A program made the translations under genes and the position numbers. From Hesseltinella vesiculosa (Eukaryota; Mucoromycota; Mucoromycetes; Mucorales; Cunninghamellaceae), in contig MCGT01000044.1 in NCBI GenBank assembly GCA_002104935.1, positions 115,815-179,814 of the forward strand: 64,000 nt of DNA, written 5' to 3'. Below the pieces are notes generated by a model. It had not been told where the DNA came from, ran no database searches, and worked only from the letters and a program-made list of their open reading frames with translations. Positions 16,236 to 27,736 of this stretch are shown here, one piece after another. How positions within the stretch are numbered: position 1 is the stretch's first letter; each line of letters begins with the position of its first letter.

Positions 16236-16384
16236 AGGTTTGTCATGAAAATGAATAAAGTAAGTTTAGATGAAAATAATTCAAGCGCCTGATTGGCTAC
16301 TAACATTGGATTTTTTTCTGAAGTGTCTTGTGTCGGGATCTTCTCGTATTCTTTGCACTTCTGTGTTAGTACCGGCACAGCAAA

Positions 16385-17455
16385 ATGGCAAACGACATCG
16401 CAATTATATTCATACCCATCGCCATTTGCCTCGTTGGCATTCGCTTTCTATTAACCTTAATGGCACAAAGACAACAGCATCGGCAAAGCCACGGTAATTG
16501 GAGGTGAATCGCTAAACAGGGAATGTTGCATTCTCATAAGCATGTTTCAAGGCGTTCTTCATCTAAATGACGACGATCCAGCTGAATTTTTGCAGGATGA
16601 CATACAGGATGATCTGGATGGAGATTTCAACATCGTTGCCGACGACGACATTCCAAATGAAGGATCCTCGACTGGGAGAGCAGTCAAGAAAGTTGGGAAA
16701 AAACGTGGCGAGAAACTGCGACGCAAAGAGCAAATACGTCAGTACCGCGAGGTAAGCGCAGGATGATGCACAATACATGCATAGGTAACGTTGGTGCCTT
16801 TGTAGTACATGGACCAGCAACGAGAAATGCAACGTCAGCAAGACTTGATTCTTGAAGAGCAATACCGACAGCGAAGAGCTGAAGAGTCATTACGGCAGGC
16901 TGATGAGGTATGATACTTGCTCGGTTAATAGTTTTCTGCATAGCCAATCGTTTCATTTAAACGTAGCTGGACATCATTCGTAAAAACCTAGCGAAGCTAG
17001 CAAAGCAAGAGACAAAGCAAAAGGACACACTACGAAGACAAGAAGAAAAGAAGCGAAATCAAGATGCTCAGCAATTCGCAAAATGCCGTGCCAAGGTTAA
17101 GGAGCATGTACAGGTAAACGCCACTCTCGTTCATGGACCACGACATGGCTTTATTGCTTTAAATGGCCATCAATTTATTTTTTATTTTATTATTGTGAAG
17201 AAAAACAAGATCAGTACAATGGAAAATTTGGCGAAACAGCTCTGGTTGACGGAGGAGCAGACCAGAAACATCCTGCAGAAACTCTGCTCCACTGACCCAT
17301 ATTTCCAACTGTGTCTCTGGTCTGAAGATAATAACACATTCCTAAACGTACAAGCTGATGATTACACAGCCATCCATGAATTTCTCGAAACTAACCAAGG
17401 CAGGATATTGGTACGACAAGTGTTAGAGGACCCTGCAAGTCCACTGCTGCGCTAA
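16385..17455 (+). CDS. DDRGK1/UFBP1-like UFMylation adaptor at the ER
   Basis: About 270 residues in five exons. The N-terminus is one hydrophobic anchor (IAIIFIPIAICLVGIRFLL) directly after the start, then an acidic stretch, a basic block (VKKVGKKRGEKLRRKE), a charged coiled coil and a C-terminal winged-helix/PCI-like domain (KISTMENLAKQLWL...NTFLNVQADDYTAIHEFL...RILVRQVL). This order matches DDRGK1, the membrane anchor of the UFL1 ligase complex that attaches UFM1 to ribosomes and ER proteins. The DDRGK residues before the F-x-x-V strand read S-E-D-N-N here. First intron 16494-16551; the others follow Glu, Glu and Gln codons near 16751, 16907 and 17113. Most Dikarya lack UFMylation, so this points to an early-diverging fungus. 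Family assignment rests on architecture and C-terminal similarity. Confidence 0.8.
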
Positions 17456-17479
17456 TGAGATGATCCAGGCGGGCCACTC

Positions 17480-17482
17480 TCG

Positions 17483-17516
<34 letters not shown>

Positions 17517-17535
17517 AATAAAAAAATAAAAAGTG
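17480..17535. terminator. Shared 3' region of two convergent genes
   Basis: The DDRGK gene (stop 17455) and the CM1 gene (stop 17572, minus strand) converge with 116 bases between stops. A run of about 29 T and then an A-rich stretch fill this gap and offer A-rich 3' end signals on both strands. Confidence 0.45.
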
Positions 17536-17571
17536 GACGTTGTCGAACGTTCGTTTTTATTTCAAAAATCC

Positions 17572-20179
17572 TTAAAAACCGCGAACGGAATCCATAGACC
17601 TTCGAAGCACCACGTCTTCAGTTGCCTGACGCCGCAGCACATTTTCCAATACTTCCTTTCGTTCCTTGTGATTCTTAGAATGAGGAAACAGTTAGAAGCA
17701 CGGAAATAGGAAATAAACAGTTACAGATACCTCAATTCTTTCCAGTGTTCTGGTGATCATGCTGTCACGACGTACTAGCAATTGCTCCATTCGTCGCAAA
17801 TCTTGCAGAGATTTTGAATATTCCTTATCCAACTTTTCACTGAGCTTCTTTTCTTCTGACAGCAAGTTGTCTCGGTCCTCAAGTTCTTGATATAGTTCTT
17901 GATTCAGCTTGTTTAATAGTCTAGTTGTTTTCTCTAGGCGGCCAATATCATTGCTCTAATTTGGCCGTTCGTTAGAAAAAGCTATCCCTTTGGAAAAATT
18001 CATATAATAGCACCTACCTCAGAAGATTCCAAAAGCGATGTCAGGATCCCATTGCGTTTGCGGATGGTCTGCAAGTGCTGTTCCAGAAGGTGCTGATTGT
18101 TTCGCTGGCTCTGTAATGCTTCGTTGGCCGAGTCCCGTTCTTTGAGCAATCGCTCGTTGACTTCACGGAGTTGCCTGCAGTCCATGGTACTTGTGCTGGC
18201 TGTGCCATCGGAGGAAGTTGAGCAGATAAAGCGATTCAGCTGATCTTCCAAATCTTTGACATCTTCTTGGTAGAGCGCTTTTTCATGTTGCATAGCATCC
18301 TGCTGAGCTTCCAAGTGACCTTCCAGCTGAGCGATCTGAATCTCACGCTCACGCAGTTCTTGCTCCATCTGTTGAAGTTTTGAGTCGAGAAGCTGTAGAT
18401 CTGAGTCATAGCGCTGCTTTGTCTGCTCATGTATCTGCTGCAAGCTGTGGGTATCGTGATCTTTGGTTTTCATTGCCTTCGTCATCATGGTAGAAAACTT
18501 GGCTTCCAAGTTGGTAAGTTCGACTTCTTGTTGCTTCTGTGCTTGTTCTAGTTGCTGGATGTAGGACCGTATTGTGCTGTTCTTGTCGTTGAGAATGGTA
18601 TCAAAATCGGCTTGCGCCTTTTTTTGCTCCGTACGCGCTTTGTCCGCCTGGGCTTCTAAACGTTCTGAATGTGCAACCAGTTTCTCCACTTCGCTTTCTA
18701 GCGCAATTAAATCTTGTTCACGCTGGCTGAGTGTTTCTCGTAGTTCCTTGTTCACGTCTTGCTGCTGATACAATCGGTCCTCCAACCCCCTGGACTTGAC
18801 ATCCAAACGTCGGCATTTCGACTCGATTTGCTCCCGGGCCATTTCCTTCTCGTCCAATAACCGCGCAGCTTGTTCGCGTTCGCCCAAAAGATCTCGTACT
18901 TCTTTTGATTTCTGTTGAAGCTGGGATAGCGCCTGGTCGATATGTTGGTTTTCGTTCAGCTTAGCCTCAGTGTGTTGCTGGATCACAGTACGAAGTCGGT
19001 GAATGGTATGCTGCTGTTCCTGAACAGTTTGCTTTGATTGCAACCAGCAGGTCTTATAATAATCTGTATCGGAAGGTTGTTGAGTTTGATTGGGGTGCTG
19101 ATATGGTGATTGTTGGTGAAACTGAGACGAGGAGGAAGTGGGAGATGGTAAAACGGACTGTTGCTGGAGAGGTGAGGACGGCACAGATTTATTAGATAGA
19201 CGATGGGATGCAACCAGGCGTACTCTTGCGTTTTCCATTCGTTGCTCTGCAATCATTTTTTGAAGTTGCTCGTTTTCACTCCGGAATGCATCTGCTGTTG
19301 CCAACGCTTCTTCGTATTCTCGTTTTTCGTCGACGCTCATGCCTTGACGTTGCTGTAAGATTGCCATCGCACCGTTCAAATCCAATATCATTTTTTTGTA
19401 CTTTTTCAATTCCTGGCCAAGAGTTTGAATGTTAACCTTTAAATCAATATTCTACAGGTATACAAATTTCAAAAATAAGCGAGCACGAACGACTTGACTC
19501 TACACTAATATACCTCTCGAATGGCGTTATCGTTTTGATCGGGAGATAGCTCGTCCAATCTCTTTTCTAAGTAATAAATCTTCATTTTCAGTCCAAAATT
19601 GTCCTTTCTTAGGACATCAATTGTCTAGCAAAGAAATCAGTATCGTTTTATTTTCTAACAACCTGACCTGCGTACTTTTTCCTGTTCGTTCAGAGTGAGT
19701 GTCGTTGAGCGGCGGCTGTGTGCAAAGCTGCCTTTATCGGTTGCAAACGAAGGCGTCTCTGGCTGAATATCTTGCGAAGCAAGTTTTAGTGATGTTACAT
19801 CCACGCTGGCACAAATGTTTTCATGTTGCGAATTTGATTTGAATAGAAGAGCAGTTGGGTCAGCGGGTGAAAAATCCTTGTCCAAAGTACCAAAGTGGTT
19901 CGTTCTGGGTGCCAAAGACATGGCTTGTTGCTGGCGTGCCGTTAAACTTTGTCTGCTCTGCTTTGGCGATGGTATTGAATGAAGAGGCACAGGGGAATGC
20001 GTCATTTGTATTTCATCGTTCTGAGGGAGTGGCTGTTGGCTTGGCAGTTCCTCCATCAAGCATGAAGGTGGATCTGTTTCCTCCAGCAAGGAAATTTGTG
20101 TAAAGGATGTTTCCGACAAGTACGACCCAATGGTTATCGTATCATGTTGGTCATAATTGGTATCAAGGTATCGTGCCAT
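17572..20179 (-). CDS. CM1-domain coiled-coil protein of microtubule organising centres
   Basis: Six-exon gene. A low-complexity N-terminus of about 170 residues ends LTLNEQEK and is spliced to TIDVLRKDNFGLKMKIYYLE, a match to the centrosomin motif 1 (CM1). CM1 is found in centrosomin, CDK5RAP2, Spc110, Pcp1 and Mto1, where it recruits and activates the gamma-tubulin complex. A long coiled coil follows (18,000-19,410; rich in Q, E, L and K, broken by a P/Q/S-rich linker near 19,070-19,200), then two short exons with more heptads ending SMDSVRGF. The start at 20179 is the first ATG and precedes CM1. Whether it acts at the spindle pole (Pcp1/Spc110 role) or at interphase centres (Mto1 role) cannot be told; no calmodulin-binding PACT-like end is evident. 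Confidence 0.8.
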
Positions 20180-21043
20180 GCAGAAACAAAAAAAAAAAAT
20201 AAATAAAAGACGGGCGGAATTTTTGCATTCTTTTTTTCAGCTCACTTTCGTTGGTTAGGTCGAAGAAGAAACAGGCATTACATCCTCTTTTCCAATGCGA
20301 CTGCATTAGATCATCTCGTTGTTTTCCTCTGAAAGGCATATCTATTCCCTTTGTTCAAAGCCTATCGCTGTGATATGTACAGTATATCAGGAGCATACTG
20401 TATCACTGCCGATAATAAACAAGGAATCCTCTTTTTTTTGTTACCAATTTCGGCGTCGATCAATAGAATTGAATCTGGCTGATGTTGGACAGTGTTGGAC
20501 CACAGTCTCCTGATTTGATTTTCTTTAGGCAAAACACAGACTTCACAAGGGTCGATCTGGATACTGGCACACGAAACACAGTGTTCTAGAAGTGTGGCAG
20601 TGGAATGGGCAAAATGACGTTCGGAAGGGTTCAGGCATGATTGGCATTACCCAGGATGCAATTCCGGCATCGATCTCAGTTTTCTACAAAATTACAACTA
20701 CCTCCTTAACTATGTCCATTGTTTTTGGTGTTGTGGCCAGCAGTTGCGCTCGGAGAACCGGTGGCCAAATGAATCGTTGATGGCTATGTTCAGTGCGAAC
20801 AGTGAAAAGGGGGACGGAGTTCTGCTGGTTTTTTTTTTTTTTTTGTTATTGTTTTGTTCGATTGGTCGAGTTGATGGTATTGAGATCTTGAGCGCATATT
20901 TTTGGCCGTAACTCATGGTTTCGTTTTATTTGTAGGTTGGCAGAACCAATGGCATTAAAGGAATACAGGGATTCAGGTCATTGTCGTTACTCTCGTGAGC
21001 GGCGTAATGATCTCAGCATTCATACCAAAAGGTAACTTCAGGA
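20180..21043. other. Divergent intergenic region, no gene recognised
   Basis: This lies between two divergently transcribed genes, the CM1 protein (minus) and the SRPK kinase (plus). An imperfect inverted repeat (GTGATATGTACAGTA against TACTGTATCAC) sits near 20372-20408. An upstream exon of the kinase cannot be excluded. Confidence 0.4.
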
Positions 21044-22506
21044 ATGTTTCAACAGAAATTGAAAAACCATATTCCCGTACTGCCGTATAGAAACTATAGG
21101 CAGGTTCGGCAAAGCTTGTCCCCACGCTTTGATAGGTCGAGCAGGCGCTGTACTTATGAACAAGGACACGATTTCCGAACAAGGGACAGACAACTGATAC
21201 GGCGTCCCAGCTTCCGATCAACGTCGACCGCTGCAACAGTAGACAATGACGATGACATTGAAGAAGAAAGCAACAATGAATATTGTTCTGGAGGTTATCA
21301 CCCAGTTAAAATTGGCGATCGATTTGCCAATAGTCGGTATATTGCAATTCACAAACTCGGCTGGGGGCACTTTTCAACAGTTTGGTTGATAAGAGACCAG
21401 CTACATGGACGGTACTACGCGATGAAAGTCGTCAAGTCAGCCAAGCATTATTCCGAAACAGCCTTGGATGAAATCAAAATGTTAGAGAAAATCACGCACA
21501 CCAGCCCTTCTAGCGTCGGTGCTCGCTTTGTCACGGATATTGCAGACCATTTCATGGTGGATGGGCCCAATGGGCGACATGTGTGCATGACCTTCCAAGT
21601 ACTTGGTGAAAACCTTTTGGCCTTGATAAAACGTTACGACCATCGAGGCATTCCTGTACCTTTGGTAAAGCAAATTGCCAAGCAAATGCTTCTTGGGTTG
21701 GATTACTTGCATAGGCAGTGTGGTATTATCCACACAGATCTCAAACCGGAAAATGTACTCATGTACCTTGAAAACGTGGAAGATTTGATTCGAGACAATT
21801 TGGACAAAAAGCAAGATCAGCACCGTCGCATTCGACATCACTCATCTGGCCGTGGGTCTCATGTATTACCTTCGGATCCTCTTGGCTGCTCCTTGACACA
21901 AGACAGAAATAAGCCAATGTCCAATATCCATATCAAAATTGCTGATCTTGGTAATGCATGTTGGTTGGACAAACATTTTACAGAAGACATCCAGACACGC
22001 CAATACCGATCCCCCGAGGTCATTTTTGGTGGCAAATGGGATGCTGGTGCCGACATTTGGAGCCTTGCTTGCATGGTAAAAGGGTGTTGATAACCATAAC
22101 GTGCTTTTGCTTATTTTCTTTGCCATTTTCGATCTCTATTTAGATATTTGAACTACTGACTGGAAGCTACCTTTTCGACCCTCAGAAAGATCGAAGTTTT
22201 AGCCGAGACGATGACCATCTGGCGCAAATGATTGAACTAGTTGGACCTATGAGACCAGAATTTGCGTTGTCAGGCAAGAGATCGCGTGAATTTTTCGATT
22301 GTCATGGATATTTGCGCCATATCAGGAGGCTGCGGTACTGGAACTTGGAAGATGTCCTCTATGACAAGTACTCTTTCTCTCGTAAAGATGCCAGAGCGAT
22401 TGCCAGCTTTTTATTACCAATGTTACAGTTCGAGAGAAGGGCGACCGCAGGCGATCTATTACACCATTCTTGGCTTGAAGACACTGCACCGAAACTTACT
22501 GGCTGA
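21044..22506 (+). CDS. SR-protein kinase (SRPK/Sky1 family)
   Basis: Predicted 464-residue serine/threonine kinase in two exons, intron 22076-22143. The split kinase layout is typical of SRPKs: glycine loop LGWGHFSTVW, lysine in YYAMKVVKSAKHYSETALDE, catalytic loop IIHTDLKPENVL (the HTDLKPEN form is SRPK-like), a charged spacer of about 60 residues, DFG equivalent ADLGNACW, then TRQYRSPEVI, with the C-lobe in exon 2. These kinases phosphorylate RS/SR repeats of splicing and mRNA-export factors. The spacer is short for the family. The N-terminal 70 residues are rich in R, S and D and unconserved, so the start is less certain. The DLG in place of DFG is usual for SRPK. Confidence 0.92.
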
Positions 22507-22807
22507 TATTGCCCTAGCCTGTACACCTCAATAAAGCAAGACAAACGAAAAAAATTCCGTCATATAGCTTTATTGCACGTGTTCGATCGACATTGAACAT
22601 TTTGAGACATGACAATGAAACGCCTGGATACAAACAAACACAAAACATCTTTTCATACTGCAACTCCCTCGCCATGATCTCTTTCTCTCCTATTGTTATA
22701 CGAAGAACCTGCTAATGCCAATCCCTCACCCTGGTTCCAATCAGCAGCACCAAATATCACCGCAAAAGAGGAACCGGCCTACAGAACGTCAATGTCTAGG
22801 CTGGACA

Positions 22808-23717
22808 ATGGCTAGATGGCTGTTGTTATTGGGCAACATTTTTGTAAGTGAAATATAAATGACCACAGGCGCTGAATCAAATTCTTTTTGGCTGGTCTCC
22901 TTGTTGGTCTAGATACTTATGTACAGCTTAATGTTTTTGGTGTTTTCCGTTGCCACATATGCGAAACGTAAGTCATAGCGCTCTGCGCTCCCAAAAAAAT
23001 TCTTACCAATTTTTAATGAAGGATATGAAAGAGCTGAAGTTATTTTAATAACAAATACAACTATCATCGCCGGTAATTCCAAAAGTAGAAAAAGGAAAAT
23101 AGAAGGTCTCACCAAGGATGTGAGCTTCATAGTGTCGTTTACAACGTCGCTGGTGTGTCTTGTAACAGCGGCCGTTGGTTTAATTGGTGTTTTCAAGAAA
23201 AATCGGCGACTGCTTGCCATTTACTGCTTACTCTTATGGTTATGCTTCGCTTTGATATCTTCGGTCGGATATATTGCATTCAAAGGTCACACGTGGAATC
23301 TGAAGGCCAAGCTGGGTATGCGATGGCGGCATGAATTTTCACTGGCAGATCGCCAGGTCATCCAAGACAATGTAAGCGCAGCTGCCTTTTAAAATATGCC
23401 TGACTTTTTGTTCTCAGCTACGCTGCTGCGGTTTCGAAAATCCGTCAGACCATGCTTCTTATTTTCCAAGGTGCTGGGCTGAGTCACTGCTGCCTGGATG
23501 CCAGTACAAGTACACAGTGTTTGAAGAGTGGTTTCTAAGATCTACTTTCACCGTTGCATTTGCCATTCTAGGCATCCATATCTTGGTGATTATCACCTCA
23601 TTGCTCTGCGCTAATCACGTAGACCAACGATTTGGAAATAGACCACAACCGCACATTACGTTTCTTGGTCCATTCAAAGACTGGAGGGAATGGGAGAATT
23701 CTCGGAAAGACCAGTGA
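22808..23717 (+). CDS. Tetraspanin
   Basis: Small four-pass membrane protein. TM1 spans the first intron (MARWLLLLGNIF then ILMYSLMFLVFSVATYA). TM2 (IVSFTTSLVCLVTAAVGLIG) and TM3 (LAIYCLLLWLCFALISSVGY) are followed by a large extracellular loop with the hallmark CCG (LRCCGFENPSD) and further cysteines (PRCW, PGCQY), then TM4 (VAFAILGIHILVIITSLLC) and a short hydrophilic tail. Tetraspanins organise membrane microdomains; in fungi some are needed for polarised growth or host penetration. Exons join near 22844, 22970 and 23371. The start is the first ATG before TM1. Confidence 0.85.
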
Positions 23718-24341
23718 AGATGCATGCATGATCTGGCACAATCCAAATAAAGATCGCAACGTCGAGAGCCCATTGTTTTCTTTTTATGAGTTTTGCGCTG
23801 ATTGTAAGCTATGCAAAGAGTGTATTGGCACCGACACCGTACAACAGCAGAGACGACACCGGATAGTGTATTTGTTTGACCCCTCTACTGTAAAACTCAC
23901 TCGAATACATGGAGAGGAAGTTTGTGCAATATGGACTTGCCACTGCCATTGAGAGAAACTGCGTGTGTGCCCCTGGGACATTCAAAAAACAAGCTCAGAA
24001 AGTTCTAAGGCATTTGAGTGTGGAAGTATTTCCTCACAGCAACCCTTGATGGCCTCACAGATTCTATTGCAGCCTCCTCGTCTTTCACAGCCTCCTCCCC
24101 CACTTCTTCTTCTTCCAAAGCCACGCCGTCCACAGACAAACCTAACCTCGATTAAAAGAGGAGAGTAGAAGCTGCCATAAACCCCTAACGTTGATCATAG
24201 CCCTATACATCAAACGATACGAAGACTTGAACGCACCCCTTGCATTTATACTTTTACTGTATTAGGAAATACTGCAATGAGACTTATTAAATAATCCATA
24301 AACGGCTCCACAAAAAATTGGTAAATTTAAGTCTGTCAGTT
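23718..24341. other. Intergenic region, no gene recognised
   Basis: An open frame to 23952 (plus strand) carries a cysteine cluster (FCADCKLCKEC) but has no family resemblance and no clear start after the tetraspanin stop. A P/Q-rich frame at 23965-24168 looks like chance. The right end holds the 3' region of the beta-adaptin gene. Confidence 0.35.
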
Positions 24342-26677
24342 CTACAAGAGTAGATCAACACCGACACCATTTGAGGCACCCGGTGTGGTTGGTTGGATAG
24401 ATTGGAAATCAGTAGCATACGGGTTAGCAGGGTTTGGGCCAGTAAACGAGAGTCGGTTCACAGCAACATTCGAGTGGTCATTGACAGATTGTTCAGACTG
24501 GGCTTGAATAGATGTTGTTGCGAGATGCAGCTGAGGTTGGCTACCTTGTTGGAGGGCAGGCGAGGGCATGAGAAAACGCGGCTTGTAATGGTGGATGAAG
24601 GTTGTCGGGCTCTTGTGATACACAGACGCGAGGCTTGAGATATGGAGCAGCAATTCATCCAAAAAATTGACATCCAGGTTGTCACTTTCAGTGGAAATTG
24701 ATGGTTTGTCCGAGAGCACAATTGCCTACGTCATAGGGACAGTGACATTCATTAGATTCTCTTCTTTCGGTGTTTCATCTACCTCATTACCTTTGCACTA
24801 GTGGGATCAGTTGATAAAAGTCGCCAGTATATGTATCCGCGATCACGCAAATCTGGGTTAGCGGTCTCTTCAGTGGCCCATTTCAGGACCTTGGGGACTA
24901 ATTCTTGACCAGCCAGTGGCCTCTTGATAAAGAGCTTGACAGTTGCAGTCAGCAAGGCCAGCTGCACTTCGACAGGCTCATCCAAAAAAGTGTACAAAAA
25001 GTCGTCCAACAGCTCATCGGCATTTTCGATTCGGTCAGCATACTGGCCAACAATCCAAATCATGGCCGATTTTGCTTCAGGCTCGTCCAAATTATCCAAG
25101 TTTTCGCATAGAGTGCCAATAATACTTTCATATTGGTTAGGGTATTTACGGAAAATATCGCGAATAACAACAATAGCTTCTTGAACAACATAGTTAACCT
25201 TAGTATGAATGAGGTCCAAAAGGGCCGTGATGCACCGTTCGGCAGCAGATTCGATTTTGACCGCAAGCCGGCCTATCGACCTTACAGCTTTGCGCACAAA
25301 ATCGACATCTACTTCAGTTGCGTACTCTTTCAATTCACTTAAGACCTGATCAACATTGCCGCTGTTTGCCAGTCGGAATATGATTTCCAGTTTTGCAAGT
25401 TTCACATATATAGGGTCATCGTATTTGCAAAAGAACACCTTCATGTCATTGCGCAAAACTTCTGGACGGCGTTGGATGACGAGTAGTATGTTGCGTAATG
25501 CCACATATTGAACTTCAGGTTCGTTGGCCAGCAGAGTCACTGCAATAATACCAAACAAAGGTTAGTTCATATATAATTTCTAGAGGGGACTTCTTACCGA
25601 GAGGTGGACTGAGCTTCCTGCAAAAAGAAGTGATATCACTTTCATTCTTCATATAGTTCATAAGATACATCATCACTTTCACACATGTCAGCACCACGGC
25701 AGAGTTTGCATGCTGTAATCGTGGTGCAATACGTTCAGCAAGCATTTCAGCATCACCTTGTTCCTGAGGTAGGTAGTACATCAAAGCCTCTAAGACATAC
25801 GTCTGACCCCATCTGCAGTAACGAAATCGTTCAGCTTCTACTTTTTTTTTTCTCCAAAACTTACTCGGAGCATTCATTAAGTGCAGCAGCTAGTTTACTC
25901 GCGATACTGTGATTTAGTTTTAATTGGATGTTCTCTGAGCGTTCAGAAATTTCCGTCAGAGCTGCGACAGCATTTGCAATTACCTAAGGTCAATAATCCG
26001 GTTAAATATTAGACTGCATTTTCTTTTCATGGTAGACTTACAGTCGGGTTCGGATCACTCAAAAGGTCACGGAGCATGTCTATGAAGTGCTCGCTTTCTA
26101 CCAAAACGTTGTTGTACATATACAATTTGACTACACAAATTGCAGCCGTCTTCCGCACATACGGGTCTCTGTCCTTCAGGCAGCGACGAAGAGGTTCAAT
26201 GAGACAGTCGACAATTTTTTCAACTTGAATATAACCCATGGTCCTGATAGCCAGAGCTCGAATCAAAGGGTTAGGGTCCTCCACGTCCTGAAGAAAGAAA
26301 GAGTGCGTCAGTACATAAATATAGAGCAGCATTCTTGATTCCGACCTTGATGAACATAGTAATTGCCATCATTGCCATGTCTGGTTTACTGCGAGCATAA
26401 TTGATGAGGTATAGGTAAACCATCTTTTTGATTTCAAGGATGGAAACATTCATAACGTTAAGAATATCGGGGAACAATGGCGACATATCGTTTCCCATGG
26501 TCATGTTGGCAACGATTTTCTTCATCACCGTTTTTTTGCGTAGATGTTTAGGGTCTCGCTTATCAGAATTCAGCTCTGCTCGTAGCTCTTGGGTTTTGCC
26601 TATTAGATGTATGAGAATAAGCCTTCTACCAAAGTTCCAGACAACTTACCTCTTTGGAAGTATTTTGCATCTGACAT
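24342..26677 (-). CDS. Beta adaptin, large subunit of a clathrin adaptor complex
   Basis: HEAT-repeat trunk of an AP-1/AP-2-type beta subunit. The start [10 protein letters not shown] is spliced to [21 protein letters not shown]. Diagnostic blocks follow: [84 protein letters not shown] and [14 protein letters not shown]. About seven short introns. After the trunk comes a hinge of roughly 120 residues rich in S, P and Q ending VGVDLLL; no C-terminal appendage is encoded, as in yeast Apl1/Apl2. A clathrin-box-like end (DLLL) lies at the very C-terminus. It sorts cargo at the trans-Golgi/endosome or plasma membrane; AP-1 versus AP-2 cannot be settled here. Confidence 0.9.
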
Positions 26678-26884
26678 GATTCAAGTCTAAAGAAAGGAAG
26701 AAAGGAAGAAAGCCAATTCAAAAAAATGATTTCGTGATTTTAAAAATTGTGTCGCCTCATCCCACTTTAGGAAATCGCACTTCCTACAGGGTTTCAGCGG
26801 GACCTCGGTTCAAGAACACGAAAAAGTAAAATCAGGTACACGCAGGACTAAGCTAGTTCACTCATACGTATCAGATTCACTTCT

Positions 26885-27320
26885 TCAGATCAAGTGCTCA
26901 TGGAATTTTTTTTCTTTATTCAAAAAAAGCGCACAGAATGAGGGAATCCCTTGCATCATATGTAACTTTTTGGGCAGCTTCCAAAATACGAGGGCCAATA
27001 GTATCAGATTCCGAGAGCCTGCTCGTCGGACGCCAGCCTTCACCTTGCTCCAGAATTCTTTGATGGGGTTCAGGAATACAGGGTAGGTACACCGGTTTGT
27101 ACCTGCCTTTGAATCCGATGCCTTTTTGGTGGTGAGCATCCATTACCGCGCTGATGAAGTCCAGGTAGTCGTCGATTCTGGTATCTGCCTTGACTTTTTG
27201 CTTTTGACTTGTCATTTTGATTGCCACGTTTACCATTTGCTTGCACAATGTCAGGTTAACAATACCAGCTTCGCAAATGTCAAATGTCTCCCAGAATGGT
27301 GATACTGACGTGGGAACCAC
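26885..27320 (-). pseudogene. Broken DDE (Tc1/mariner-like) transposase fragment
   Basis: Two overlapping minus-strand frames carry pieces of one transposase. One reads CEAGIVNLTLCKQ and IDDYLDFISAVMDAHHQKG, then in the other frame PVFLNPIKEFWSKVKAGVRR. The NPIEEFWSKVK pattern is the third acidic region of DDE_3-type (Tc1-like) transposases, but the MDNAPIH block with the middle aspartate has been lost or scrambled. A relative lies at 44.2-44.9 kb. It is clearly non-functional. The motif CAGATCAAGTGC at its 3' side (26884-26895) recurs beside the other copy. Confidence 0.75.
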
Positions 27321-27736
27321 AGTTTTGGCAGATTTACCAATAACAGAACACTCAAAGCCTCGACACAGGTAATGTAAGTTGAAACCAGCTTATCCAGAAA
27401 AAAAAAACGCATGTTGCACGAAGACAAAATCAGGAAGTGTTCTCAATAAATGCACAGATGGCTTGCGTTGTTCGATTCCGCTTCTTGATTTTCGTATCAG
27501 TGAGCTTCTTCAATTTTTTAAGAGATGACATGCAATGTTTTATCATGTGCAAGTGTAAACCAGTTTAATGGCAGAAAAACACTCTAACCACATCCAGGCT
27601 AAGTGCTGAACTGCTGCACTTTAGTGAGCTTAGAAAAATTCACATGCGTCTCTATGACTGGCTGTTCTGTTTTTTTTTAGCCACAAATACTAGGAGTTTA
27701 TTGAAAAAAAAAAAAAAACCTTTTTCTATCAAAATC
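27321..27736. other. Intergenic, flank of a transposon relic and CDC6 promoter
   Basis: AT-rich sequence between the transposase relic and CDC6. A run of A (27703-27718) and several T-tracts are present. Parts could belong to the decayed transposon, but no terminal inverted repeat is visible. Confidence 0.4.

Noticed and set aside
24393..24638. Plus-strand open frames opposite the beta-adaptin gene
   Set aside because: Shadows of the conserved minus-strand exons.
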